In this document: positions 53,244-62,158 of the stretch, in pieces
How the letters are laid out: each line of letters opens with the position of its first letter
Position numbering within the stretch: the first letter of the stretch is position 1
Source: an uncultured Prevotellaceae bacterium
GTDB taxonomy: Bacteria > Bacteroidota > Bacteroidia > Bacteroidales > Bacteroidaceae
NCBI GenBank assembly: GCA_900318115.1
Contig: ONJJ01000010.1
Location: 22,895-86,894, forward strand
Direction of reading: 5' to 3'
DNA: 64,000 bases
Position numbers and translations under genes: made by a program
The notes under the pieces: model-generated
Databases searched by the model: none
What the model was told of the DNA's origin: nothing
Seen by the model: only the letters and a program-made list of their open reading frames with translations

Positions 53244-54050
53244 CTACATCCCCCTTGCCTTGTAGATGAGTTCCTTGGCCTCGTTGATCTCTCGCATCTT
53301 CTTCTCTGCAGCTGCCTTGACGTCTTCGCCCAGCGATGCTACTCGGTCGGGATGATGCTTGATGACCATGTGCTTGAAGGCCTGTCGTACCTCGTCATCG
53401 GTGGCGGACTCGCTGATTTCCAACACGGCGTAGGCGTCCTTCAAGGTGGTGCTGCCCAAATTCAGCATGGAGTTCAGTTCTGCCTCCGAGAGTCCCAGCT
53501 GAATGGACACTTCCCGCAGGGCGTTGATTTCCTCTGTGGCCACGTTGCCGTCGGCCTTGGCGAGCATTGCCAGCAGGGACAGGAGCTGCAGGCGCTGGGG
53601 CTCAGTGAGCACCCTGCGCAGCTGTGCGCAACATTCGTAGATGGTCTGTCGGTAGGCCCCAGGCTGCTCGGCGTCCATCTGCTTTTGGCGGTCAAACAGA
53701 CGCAACATCACCTGCTCCCCTTGTACCACAGAGATCTCGCCGAAATTGGTGCGCAGGAACTGCCGCATGGCCTCCATCTCGCTGTGCATGATCTTGCCGT
53801 CGGCCTTGATGATGTAGCTGGCCAGCGTCAGCAGCGAGAAAAGGAAACCGTTGCGTGTGCCCTCCTCGGTGCTCCTCGCGGAGTTGCTATAGCTGCCGCC
53901 GCCGTTTTGGGAGTAGATTTTGTCGGTCAACTGCGCGCCGTCTTCGTTGACGACATCGAAAAGCGCGCCCAGGACGAAGCCCGCCAGGGCACCCAACGGG
54001 CCTCCTGAGAGCAACCCCAGGAAGCCACCAAACCATTTTGATTTTGCCAT
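53244..54050 (-). CDS. DjlA-like co-chaperone (TerB + J domain)
   Basis: 268 residues. The glycine-rich hydrophobic N-terminus (KWFGGFLGLLSGGPLGALAGFVLGALFD) is a membrane-anchor-like segment. A TerB-type helical domain follows (~65-190: ASYIIKADGKIMHSEMEAMR, LLAMLAKADGNVATEEINAL). A C-terminal J domain (~205-268) has HPD in IKHHPDRVA. This is the DjlA order, so it should stimulate DnaK at the membrane. A TATCTTTG -7 box at 54078-54085 lies just upstream. Confidence 0.87.
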   Translation of the reverse strand: MAKSKWFGGFLGLLSGGPLGALAGFVLGALFDVVNEDGAQLTDKIYSQNGGGSYSNSARSTEEGTRNGFLFSLLTLASYIIKADGKIMHSEMEAMRQFLRTNFGEISVVQGEQVMLRLFDRQKQMDAEQPGAYRQTIYECCAQLRRVLTEPQRLQLLSLLAMLAKADGNVATEEINALREVSIQLGLSEAELNSMLNLGSTTLKDAYAVLEISESATDDEVRQAFKHMVIKHHPDRVASLGEDVKAAAEKKMREINEAKELIYKARGM

Positions 54051-54077
54051 TTTATGTTGTTGCGTTTATTTTCGGTG

Positions 54078-54085
54078 CAAAGATA
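54078..54085 (-). promoter_or_regulatory. Promoter -7 element of the DjlA-like gene
   Basis: TATCTTTG on the minus strand, 28 bases before ATG 54050. Confidence 0.55.
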
Positions 54086-54222
54086 CGTAAAAGTTGAAAG
54101 TTTATGGATTAAAGACTGAAGTTTTTGCGCTCGGTGCGCGTTTTTCCTACTTTTTGCTCCTATTTTATGCTCTCCGACGCATTTTTCATCTCTCTTTAAT
54201 CGGCAAAATCTAAACTTTTTTC

Positions 54223-54230
54223 TACCTTTG
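54223..54230 (+). promoter_or_regulatory. Promoter -7 element of the WbuC-like gene
   Basis: TACCTTTG, 25 bases before ATG 54255. No TTTG at the expected -33 position. Confidence 0.55.
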
Positions 54231-54254
54231 CCCCGAACTTAAAACGATAATGTA

Positions 54255-54641
54255 ATGGAACTGAACGACCAACTACTGAATGAACTGGCGCAGCGGGCTT
54301 GTGCCTCCGAACGCTTGCGCATGAACTTAGACCTCCGCACCTCCGCGGCCGACCAGTCGCAGCGAATGTTGAATGCTCTGGAACCCGACACCGTGCTGCC
54401 CATCCATCGCCACATGAAGAGCACGGAGGTTGTCGTCGTCCTGCGTGGTCGCATGGACGAAATCTTCTACGATGACCAACGGCGAGAGACGGCTCGCTAT
54501 CACCTCGACCCCAAGCAAGGTGTTTATGGACTCTCCATTCCCGTGGGACAGTGGCACGGAATCGAGGTCTTCGAACCCACCGTCATCCTCGAGTGCAAGG
54601 ATGGAGCCTATGAACCACTCGCTCCTGAAGACGTTCTTTAA
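54255..54641 (+). CDS. WbuC-family cupin-fold metalloprotein
   Basis: 128 residues, a single cupin. Metal-ligand block 1 is LPIHRHMKSTEVVVVLRGR (two His and a Glu), block 2 IPVGQWHGIEVFEP (His). The N-terminal RLRMNLDLRTSAADQSQRMLN is typical of WbuC, a family found near O-antigen and polysaccharide genes. Reaction unknown. It is followed 35 bases later by the fucosidase pseudogene. Confidence 0.85.
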   Translation: MELNDQLLNELAQRACASERLRMNLDLRTSAADQSQRMLNALEPDTVLPIHRHMKSTEVVVVLRGRMDEIFYDDQRRETARYHLDPKQGVYGLSIPVGQWHGIEVFEPTVILECKDGAYEPLAPEDVL

Positions 54642-54676
54642 TCTCATAATTCTAAAATACTGCTTACCAGAAATCT

Positions 54677-55974
54677 ATGAAATACCTTCGTCTGCTTATC
54701 CTCTTCTTGTCTTTCAATTTCCCACTTTCAAATTCCTACTCTCACGCTCAGTACGTTCCCTCGGACGACAATCTGGCAGCCCGTCGGGAGTTCGAAGGCT
54801 TCCGCTTCGGCATCTTTCTCCATTGGGGCATCTACAGCACGTTTGCCCAGTTCGCTTCGATGCCGAGGCGTGGGCACGAGCCTTCAAGGATTCAGGCGCC
54901 CGCTACATCACCTTCACCAGCCGTCACCACGACGGATTCTCGATGTTCCATACGCGCGCGAGTACTTATAATATTGTTGATGCAACGCCCTTCAAACGAG
55001 ATGTCCTCCGCGAGCTTGCCGAGGCATGCCAGCATCAGGGGTTGCGACTGCATCTCTACTACAGCATCCTTGATTGGATGCGAACGGACTATCCCCTCGG
55101 TCGCACTGGGTTGAAGACGGGACGTCAGTCACGACCCGACTACGACAGCTACTTCAACTTCATGAAGACCCAGGTGCGTGAATTGCTGACGGACTACCCG
55201 AAGGTCGAGGGACTCTGGTTCGACGGCTACTGGGATCACGATGGCGACAGCATCCCCTTCGACTGGCGCATGCCGGAGTTCTACCGATATATCCACTCGC
55301 TGAAGCCCGCCTGCCTCATCGGCAACAACCACCACATCACTCCCATCGAGGGTGAGGACTTCCAGATGTTTGAACGCGATCTGCCCGGCGAGAACACGGC
55401 AGGACTCTCTGGACAGGAAATCAGCCATCTGCCCCTGGAGATGTGCCAGACCATGAACGGTATGTGGGGCTACAAGGTGGCCGATCAGAACTATAAATCC
55501 ACCTCCGAACTCATCCGCCTCATCGCCCGCGCTGCCGCCAAGAACAGTAATCTCCTCCTGAATATCGGTCCGCAACCCAACGGCGAACTGCCCGCCACTG
55601 CCCTCGACCGCCTGCAGGGCATCGGGCGCTGGATGCGTAAGAATGGCGAGAGCATCTACGGCACCACCGCCACGTCCTTAGGCGAACAACCCTGGGGCGT
55701 CACCACCCAGAAGGACAACCGCCTCTTCCTCCATGTGTTCGGGGGTGAAGGGGCTAAGGGAACTTCCGGGGTTGATGGGGCTTCCGGCGTTGATGGGACT
55801 TCTGGGGCTGTTATCACGCTCCCTTGGCCTGCGAAGAAGCCTAAGAGCGTGCGTGCACTGAGCACGTCCGTGCCTCTCACATTCTCCTTCGACAAGCGCG
55901 CCAAGGTCCTCACCATCCAGCTCCCTGCCGACCTCGACGAGGCTGACTTTGTGATTGAAGTCCTGAAACAATAA
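54677..55974 (+). pseudogene. GH29 alpha-L-fucosidase broken by a frameshifting deletion
   Basis: The first frame (from ATG 54677) gives a signal peptide and FEGFRFGIFLHWGIYSTFAQ. The second frame resumes with CPVRFDAEAWARAFKDSGAR and runs to TAA 55974, with SRHHDGFSMF, the nucleophile region GLWFDGYWDHDG and GQEISHLPLEMCQTMNGMWG. GH29 enzymes need about 20-25 more residues between STFAQ and RFDAEAW (the EWY loop). So a short block is missing and the frame has shifted at 54842-54850 (TTTGCCCAG). Near the C-terminus a 6-residue repeat (TSGVDGA type, 18 bp) is inserted. The intact enzyme would be secreted and release L-fucose. Confidence 0.85.
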
Positions 55975-55984
55975 TCTTTAGGAA

Positions 55985-56752
55985 ATGAATACACTCGAAG
56001 TATGCTGCGGAAGCCTTGCCTCTGCGGTCGCTGCCGTCGAAGGCGGAGCCCGGCGCATAGAACTCTGCTCGGCGCTCTCGCTGGATGGACTCACACCTTC
56101 CATCGGTCTCATCCGTGAGTTGCGCCACATCTATCCCGACCTGCTCATCCACGTCTTCATCCGTCCTCGTGAAGGCGACTTTGTCTATACCGAGGCGGAG
56201 GTGCGCGTCATGGAACGCGACATCCACGAGGCCGTGGCCGCTGGTGCGTCCGCCATCGTCAGTGGTGCCCTCACGCCCGATGGCGACATCGACGTCAAGA
56301 CCACCCTTCGTCTTCTTCTCGCCTCCGAGGATCTCCCCTTCACCTTCCATCGTGCCTTCGACCAAGTGAGATTTCCTTCGCTCTCACTTCGTCAGCTCGA
56401 AGCAATAGGTGTCCGTCGCATCCTCACCTCTGGCGGAGCCCCCACCGCCGAAGCCGGCATCCCTCAGCTTCGTGCCCTCGTCCAGCTCGCTACCTCAATC
56501 GGTGCGCAGACAACTCCCCTGCCTGGCGGTAGCTATGAAGAAGCAGCAGGGTGTCCTGGCTTGAAGAACTATTCTCGCGAGCACCTGTCCATCCTTCCGG
56601 GAGGCGGCGTCGCCAGCGCCAACGCCCATCGCATCCTTGCCGAAACAGGAGCCACGGAAATCCACGGCTCCTGCTCCCGCCTCCTCCCTGACGGCCTCCG
56701 TCAGACCTCAGCTGACGAAGTCCGTGCCGTCCTCGCCGCCATCGCTTCCTAA
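55985..56752 (+). CDS. cutC: CutC-family protein (copper homeostasis)
   Basis: 255 residues, a TIM barrel. Motifs: MNTLEVCCGSLASAVAAVEGGA, RRIELCSALSLDGLTPS, HVFIRPREGDFVYTE, LPFTFHRAFDQV, RRILTSGGAPTA and ILPGGGVASANA. Its link to copper is historical and debated; recent views favour a broader metabolic role. It starts 10 bases after the fucosidase stop and ends the plus-strand run before the long repeat locus. Confidence 0.92.
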   Translation: MNTLEVCCGSLASAVAAVEGGARRIELCSALSLDGLTPSIGLIRELRHIYPDLLIHVFIRPREGDFVYTEAEVRVMERDIHEAVAAGASAIVSGALTPDGDIDVKTTLRLLLASEDLPFTFHRAFDQVRFPSLSLRQLEAIGVRRILTSGGAPTAEAGIPQLRALVQLATSIGAQTTPLPGGSYEEAAGCPGLKNYSREHLSILPGGGVASANAHRILAETGATEIHGSCSRLLPDGLRQTSADEVRAVLAAIAS

Positions 56753-56866
56753 CCCGTTTTGGTTATCCCTTGACTCTCGACAAGCTATAGTTCATCATCG
56801 TAGCAAATAGTAGTTTGTGATATACGACTCATTTAGTAAGATTGACGTTAAGATTGACGTAAGATT

Positions 56867-56913
56867 GACGTCCAAAAGAACCATGATACGTAGAATTCCA
56901 TGATTCGTCGTCA
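56867..56913. repeat. 47-bp direct repeat, left copy
   Basis: Matches 58013-58059 at 43 of 47 positions in the same orientation (core GAATTCCATGATTCGTCG). The pair brackets the arrays and the AT-rich block, 1.19 kb outer distance. Confidence 0.88.
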
Positions 56914-56950
56914 CTCTGAGCGTCAATCATTAGGTCAATGTAATCGTTCA

Positions 56951-57214
56951 GCCGCGGCCTTATGGTGATTCCGCCGCGGCCTTATGGTGATTCCGCCGCG
57001 GTCTTATGATGGCTCCGTCGCGGCCTTATGATGGCTCGAGCGTGACCTTATGATCATTCCACCATGGCCGAATGATAATTCCACCGTGGCCGAATGATGA
57101 TTCCACCATGGCCGAATGATTATTCCATCGTGGTCTTATGATGGTTCGATGGCGATGGAACAATGGTTCCATCACCATTGAACAATGGTTCCATCGCCAT
57201 GGTACAACGAAAAC
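56951..57214. repeat. 22-bp-period tandem array, 12 units in block mosaic
   Basis: Units of exactly 22 bp start at 56951 and every 22 bases to 57193. Units 1-5 share CG.GGCCTTATG, units 6-8 share ACC.TGGCCGAATGAT, unit 9 returns to the first type, and units 10-12 share ATGG-AACAATGG-type sequence, the last one decayed. Many units centre on CCGCGG or CCATGG and are imperfect palindromes. Confidence 0.9.
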
Positions 57215-57245
57215 GTAAGCCTTCGATTTCTAACAGGCCCTGATA

Positions 57246-57355
57246 GTTCGTCGGTTTCGCCTTGGAAGTTCGTCGGTTTCGCTTTGGCAGGCAGTCTCTT
57301 CCGTCTTATCAGGCAGTCTCTTCCGTCTTGCCAGGCAGTCTCTTCCGTCTTGGCC
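57246..57355. repeat. 22-bp-period tandem array, 5 units of two types
   Basis: Units start at 57246, 57268, 57290, 57312 and 57334, each exactly 22 bp. The first two share GTTCGTCGGTTTCGC, the last three GGCAGTCTCTTCCGTCTT. The period is the same as in the arrays at 5819 and 56951 but the sequence is unrelated. Confidence 0.9.
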
Positions 57356-57435
57356 GGCCGAGTCCAAGAGCATAGAGAGAAGGATTTTTGGATTTGTCCA
57401 AAGTTTTTATTGTATTATAAAATTGTTGTAAAATC

Positions 57436-57877
57436 ACAGCACTTTAGCACTTTTGTGGCTTAATACGCTGAACATAAGCGCCTTAAAAGAGTGCTTTTAT
57501 GGTGCTTTATGAGTGCTAAAGTGCTTTTTTGCATCAGAAAGTGACGTTTTCCTGCATTTGCGCCACTTTTTTAAGTAGGTGAACGAAATTAGTTATTAAA
57601 GCGAAACTTGAGTTAAATAATTTTGTTTACCTACTTATCTATAATTGCCTACTAAATCGCCTCCTTTACTATTTAAACGGTCTCTTCTGTCTATCTATGT
57701 TGCTTTATACCTTGATGATTTTGTTATAAATCCGATGCCCTTTTGATACATTTTTGAGCGGATTTGTGTCCATTCTCTGCTTAACACAGCACTTTAGCAC
57801 TCATAAAGCACTCATAAAGCACCATTTCATATCGTTGATTATCAATGAAAAACTATAGAAAAGTGCTAAAGTGCTGT
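57436..57877. repeat. AT-rich block with nested inverted repeats of AGCACTTTAGCACT
   Basis: AGCACTTTAGCACT at 57438-57451 and 57788-57801 faces its reverse complement at 57512-57525 and 57862-57875. Extra half-copies (CATAAAGCAC / GTGCTTTATG) flank the inner pair. Two hairpins, or one large cruciform, are possible. About 250 unrelated AT-rich bases lie between. Confidence 0.85.
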
Positions 57878-58012
57878 TGTTTTATAGTGAATTTTTATTT
57901 CGGTAAAAAAGTATGACAGGTACAAGGCAGCGTGATAAACGAATTATTTATTGAGATTGAAGTAAGGATTGACGATGATTCTTGAAGGGTCAAGCGTAGT
58001 TAGCGCCGAGCG

Positions 58013-58059
58013 GACGTCCAAGAGAACCATGATACACTGAATTCCATGATTCGTCGTCA
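58013..58059. repeat. 47-bp direct repeat, right copy
   Basis: Same orientation as 56867-56913; followed by CGTCAATC-type repeats to about 58095. Confidence 0.88.
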
Positions 58060-58167
58060 ATCATCGTCAATTTGAACCTCAATCGTCGTTAATCGATATA
58101 TCCATATGCTATAGTTGTTCTCGTATTCTTTATTCTTGAAGTCCTATAGAATGGCCAACATCTAGTC

Positions 58168-61100
58168 CTACTGTACTGAACGAATGGGCAAACCAAAATA
58201 TTTTTCATATTCTATAATTGTTTTATCCTTAAAACATTTTGCTTTTTTAGAACTCCCATTATTCGCAGTCCAATACATACATGAACCTAAATATACAGCG
58301 CTAGTTTCTTTCCTACCAGCAGATGGGAGGAAAATATGATTCCCATTTTTTCCTTCAATGAAGTATCCGACAACTCCGTTGTAAGTGGATTCTCTCCAAG
58401 TGCAATAAGTAATGAGTTCTTCAAAGTCAGCTGCAGTTGGAATTCTTCCTTTTCCAGCCATAAATGCTGCATCATAGTCAGTTCCAGCAATACTGCTACT
58501 TAAATCTTTATTCGAATGCTTATAATTATATTCGTTGAAATTGGATTTTGTAGTAGTCTCTCCCCAAGCATAATATGTTCCTCTAGATGAAGGATTTTCT
58601 GCTCCGATATTTTGAGAAGCCCATTTAGTTCCTGATGGCAGACCGAGGTCAATAAAACCAAGTGGTAATTCTACCTCCTTTGTTTGAAACTCTCTAGTGT
58701 CGCTGACAATGGTTTGTTCTTCAATAATTGCTACAAATCTATAATAATAAGTCGTATAACTTGACAAGCCATATAGTTTGGCAGAAAGGGAACTTCCGTT
58801 TACTGAAACGCTAGCTGTTCCAGGAAGCGAAAAGTCTTTCTTTTGTGAATAATTGACGGAATACTTTATCGTGGAATTTCCTTTGTATATTGATGTTATC
58901 GTGGAACTGCCATTAATTGTGGCAGAATTCACAGTAATATCGGAAGCCTCTCCAGCTAAGATGTGGTCTGTTCCAGCTAAGGTTTTGAAACTTTTTACTT
59001 CACCGCTATATTCTATGCCATTCAACTCTGTAAAACAATAATAATAGTAGGTCTGGTTAATAAGAAGATTTGTAATGACTGCCGATAAGCTATTATTATT
59101 CAATGTGGCTGTCGCTGTTTTCGCGTTAGAGAAGTTTTGATTAGGCGAATATTTAATAGCGAATTTAAGCGTTTTGGAAAGCTCAACGGAGAACGAAGTT
59201 GTCCCATTAATCTTTGCTGTAGTGAGCGTGATGTCAGAAGCATCATTTGTTTGAATACCTCCTTCAGCTTTTAGTGTCTTGAAATTCTTAATCCTGCCAA
59301 TAATTTCAGAACCTTCAACCTTTGCCATGCAGCAATAATAGTATGTTGTATTTAAAGAGAGTCCAGAAAGTGATGCAAATAGTTGGTTCCCTTCAATTTT
59401 CGCTGGAATGGAATTAGAGGTCTTCATATTTTGATCTGTCGAATACTTTATAAAGTACTCAATGGCATTTGGATTGGAGGTGAGGGCGGGCAATGTGGTA
59501 CTTCCAGCAATATCTGCGGTGGTGAAAGTTATATTCGAAGCATTTCCTGTTTCAATAGCTCCTTCTGCCGATAGTGTCTTAAAACTCTTTATGTCTCCAT
59601 AAAACTCTGCGCCACCGGCATTCGCGAAACAACAATAAAAGTAGGTTGTATTAATGGCCAGTCCTGTGAGAGTCGTTTCCAACTTTATTTTATCCAAAGG
59701 TGCTGTAATAGAACTTGCAGTCTTTACATTTTCTTTGTTTGTGGAATATTGAACTCTATAGCTGATAGCATCAGCAGGATATAAAGAAGAAAGACTGCTT
59801 ATAGCGTGAATCTTGGCTGTCGTCAGAGTTATGTTTCCAGCATCGCCGGTTGAGAAATAGTCCGCGTCGCCTTTTGTTATAAAAGACTTGACTTCTCCCC
59901 TAATTTCTAATCTGTCAATTATCGCAGCTATGCAATAGTAATATGTGGTTTCTTTTGAAAGATCAGATATTTCAGCCTGTAAATTATTTCCGGCCTTCAC
60001 GCATTGTTTTGTTAGGATTGATGTCATATTCTGGTATTTAGAGTAATATATATAGTATGTTATTGAAGATTGGTAAAGGCTCTCTAAATTTCCCTTCCCA
60101 TTAACTACAGCAGTTGTTGTCGTAACATCGGTTGCATCTTCTGTTTTCAGGTAATCGGTCTTCCTATAGGTCGAGAATGATTTCAGTTGACTGTAAATAG
60201 TTTGGCCTGTTTTCATAGTCATGGCTAAACAATAATAGTACGTTGTGTTGTCTTGCAGATGATCAATGTCGGTTTGAATTTGAATTTTATTGTTCTCTAC
60301 TTTAAAAGTCGCATTGATTCGATTTGATGAAGAGGTAACGTTTGAATTATCTTTGGAGATGTGGAATGCAAAGTGTGTGTCATCGCCACAATTCTTATTG
60401 ACTGTAGCTGTCAGCTTTGCGGAATTCAAAGTGATATTCGTAGCATCAAGTTTTTCGATAGACGAATCAATAGCCTGAGTCGTAAAACTCATTATCTCTC
60501 CCACAAGGTGAGTTCCATCAATATTGGCCTCAACACAATAATAATAGGTAGTATTGTCTTTCAAATTATTTATTGAAGCTACTAGAGAATTACCATTCTG
60601 ACTTGGGGATACGGAAGCATAGTTGCTGGAATAATAAGATTCTTGGGTTAACGAATTTTTATTCGTAGAATATCGAAAATTGTAGCTAATCTGTTTCGTT
60701 CCATTTTTATAAACGTTGGATAAATTTGTCGTTCCATTTAATGTTGCAGAATTGAATGTTATTTCAGTTGCAGGTTTAGTTATCAGCACATTATCGGTGG
60801 AACTGGTAGTGAACATTTTTACCTGTCCTTTCAAGGTCGTGTTGTCTATTGTCGCATAGACGCAATAATAATAAGTACTATTAGGTTGTAGTTCTTTTAT
60901 TTCGGCTGTCAAAACATTACCCTTTACCACTGCATCAATCGTTTTAATTCCACTCCAATAATTATTGCCATTTATTAAATCGTCTTCGTTTGATGAGTAT
61001 AGAAAACCTTGGCGTATGGTATAATTAAGTGGGTATAGATTAACAATTTCACTAATACCATTAAGAGTGGCAGAGGTCAAGGTGATGTCAGTAGCTTCAC

Positions 61101-61854
61101 CTGTAATTAGGCCTGAATCAATATCTCTTGTACTAAAACTTTTTATCTGCCCGGTTTTGTATTTTTTTCCCATCTTCATGTAAGAACAATAGTAATAAGT
61201 AGTACTATTTTGTAGGTCGGTCAAATTGATGGAATAGAGTTCGTCTTTTACGTTATTAATAGGACACTCTCGTAGACTTGTGTATTTAATGCTGTCAGGC
61301 ACCAATTTGCTTTTAATTTTAGAATATGCGAAGCCTATTGTAAAATTTTCTTCTTCATCGACAGAGCCTATATTAGCGATACCATTTAATGTGACTGAGG
61401 TAAAAGTCAGGTTCGTTGCGTCACTGGTTGATGTAACATTATTAAAATCTTTTGTGTTAAAAGAACGAATTTCACCATTGTATACAATATCATTCAACTT
61501 TACATAAGTCCTATAATAGTATTTTGTATTAGCTGTAAGCGTATCTACATGAACAGTAAGTTTGTTGCCTGTTAATTCCTTGGTGGTTGCCCGACCAGAG
61601 AACTTTAAATCTTCATTCATAGAGAATTCTACACCAATCTCTTGTTTGCTATAATTTGCAGTTATTAAATTGAGGTTTACGTACCCGTCAATTGTAGCGA
61701 AGGAGACACCGACCTTTGTGGGATTACTTGTTACGGCAACGTCAGTAGTGTTATGGCTGCCATCATTGACTAATGCATCATCTCCACTGCAAGAAGTCGA
61801 ACAAACCAAAAGAATGATGTAACCCAAGATGTTTAATAAAGTTCCGTTTTTCAT
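58168..61854 (-). CDS. Giant lipoprotein with ten fibronectin-III-like repeats and a Fib_succ_major-type C-terminal domain
   Basis: 1228 residues from ATG 61854; the lipobox is CSTSCSG (Cys 22). Ten tandem ~85-100-residue modules follow, each with an ITLTSATLNG-like start, a YSxN strand, and an NTTYYYC..KSFxT end. The last ~150 residues (GFIDLGLPSGTKWASQNIGA, YYAWGETTTKSNFNEYNY, FLPSAGRK) match the Fibrobacter-succinogenes-major paralogous domain found in Bacteroidota surface proteins. It is markedly more AT-rich than the core genes, which suggests acquisition by transfer. A surface adhesin or matrix-binding role is inferred. The leader contains nested inverted repeats. Confidence 0.85.
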   Translation of the reverse strand: MKNGTLLNILGYIILLVCSTSCSGDDALVNDGSHNTTDVAVTSNPTKVGVSFATIDGYVNLNLITANYSKQEIGVEFSMNEDLKFSGRATTKELTGNKLTVHVDTLTANTKYYYRTYVKLNDIVYNGEIRSFNTKDFNNVTSTSDATNLTFTSVTLNGIANIGSVDEEENFTIGFAYSKIKSKLVPDSIKYTSLRECPINNVKDELYSINLTDLQNSTTYYYCSYMKMGKKYKTGQIKSFSTRDIDSGLITGEATDITLTSATLNGISEIVNLYPLNYTIRQGFLYSSNEDDLINGNNYWSGIKTIDAVVKGNVLTAEIKELQPNSTYYYCVYATIDNTTLKGQVKMFTTSSTDNVLITKPATEITFNSATLNGTTNLSNVYKNGTKQISYNFRYSTNKNSLTQESYYSSNYASVSPSQNGNSLVASINNLKDNTTYYYCVEANIDGTHLVGEIMSFTTQAIDSSIEKLDATNITLNSAKLTATVNKNCGDDTHFAFHISKDNSNVTSSSNRINATFKVENNKIQIQTDIDHLQDNTTYYYCLAMTMKTGQTIYSQLKSFSTYRKTDYLKTEDATDVTTTTAVVNGKGNLESLYQSSITYYIYYSKYQNMTSILTKQCVKAGNNLQAEISDLSKETTYYYCIAAIIDRLEIRGEVKSFITKGDADYFSTGDAGNITLTTAKIHAISSLSSLYPADAISYRVQYSTNKENVKTASSITAPLDKIKLETTLTGLAINTTYFYCCFANAGGAEFYGDIKSFKTLSAEGAIETGNASNITFTTADIAGSTTLPALTSNPNAIEYFIKYSTDQNMKTSNSIPAKIEGNQLFASLSGLSLNTTYYYCCMAKVEGSEIIGRIKNFKTLKAEGGIQTNDASDITLTTAKINGTTSFSVELSKTLKFAIKYSPNQNFSNAKTATATLNNNSLSAVITNLLINQTYYYYCFTELNGIEYSGEVKSFKTLAGTDHILAGEASDITVNSATINGSSTITSIYKGNSTIKYSVNYSQKKDFSLPGTASVSVNGSSLSAKLYGLSSYTTYYYRFVAIIEEQTIVSDTREFQTKEVELPLGFIDLGLPSGTKWASQNIGAENPSSRGTYYAWGETTTKSNFNEYNYKHSNKDLSSSIAGTDYDAAFMAGKGRIPTAADFEELITYCTWRESTYNGVVGYFIEGKNGNHIFLPSAGRKETSAVYLGSCMYWTANNGSSKKAKCFKDKTIIEYEKYFGLPIRSVQ

Positions 61855-62158
61855 ATTGAATTCTATTTGCGACAGGGCAAAAAGAAAGGTGTGAAACCAC
61901 TCTGTTGTCATCTCGAGGTATCGGCAAACACCTATGTACATACAACAATGAAGCTCACACCTAACGGCGAGAGCATTCACTTTTACTGCTGATGTACATC
62001 TTGTTAATTTGCCGATTTTCGAGATGCATCAAGTAGAAGCAAACACTTCCTTTATGTCTATGTCTAGTTAAACGTTAATTATCTAAATCATTGTTGGTTA
62101 TTGAGGGTTAAACATATTGATTGCAATACTTTATCACATTATAAAATCTGATTTTGCA
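61855..62158. other. AT-rich leader of the giant lipoprotein gene with nested inverted repeats
   Basis: AGGTGTGA (61887-61894) faces TCACACCT (61955-61962). An outer imperfect pair, CATCTCGA..ATCGGCAAA..ATGTACAT (61909-61940), faces its complement at 61992-62026. These could form a structured 5' leader. No clear TAnnTTTG promoter was found. The remaining bases to 62158 hold nothing recognisable. Confidence 0.5.

Larger units (their letters stand above)
56753..58167. other. 1.4-kb non-coding composite repeat locus
   Basis: No credible gene. From left to right: three 11/12-bp AGATTGACGT units (56840-56871); a 47-bp repeat (56867-56913); a 12-unit 22-bp array (56951-57214); 31 bases; a 5-unit 22-bp array (57246-57355); an AT-rich inverted-repeat block (57436-57877); and a second 47-bp repeat (58013-58059). 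GC content drops sharply at ~57380, into the AT-rich accessory segment. Confidence 0.8.

Noticed and set aside
54842-54850. Programmed frameshift in the fucosidase
   Set aside because: No slippery heptamer or pseudoknot is evident, and about 20-25 conserved residues are missing, which frameshifting cannot restore.
56951-57355. The 22-bp arrays as a CRISPR array
   Set aside because: Units are contiguous with no unique spacers, unit sequence itself varies, and no cas genes lie in the window.
57185-57463. A 92-codon frame over the 57-kb arrays
   Set aside because: It crosses two unrelated repeat blocks and has no family resemblance.
61909-62026. Invertible promoter upstream of the giant lipoprotein gene
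   Set aside because: The arms are imperfect and no promoter lies between them; no invertase gene is near. Kept only as a structured leader.
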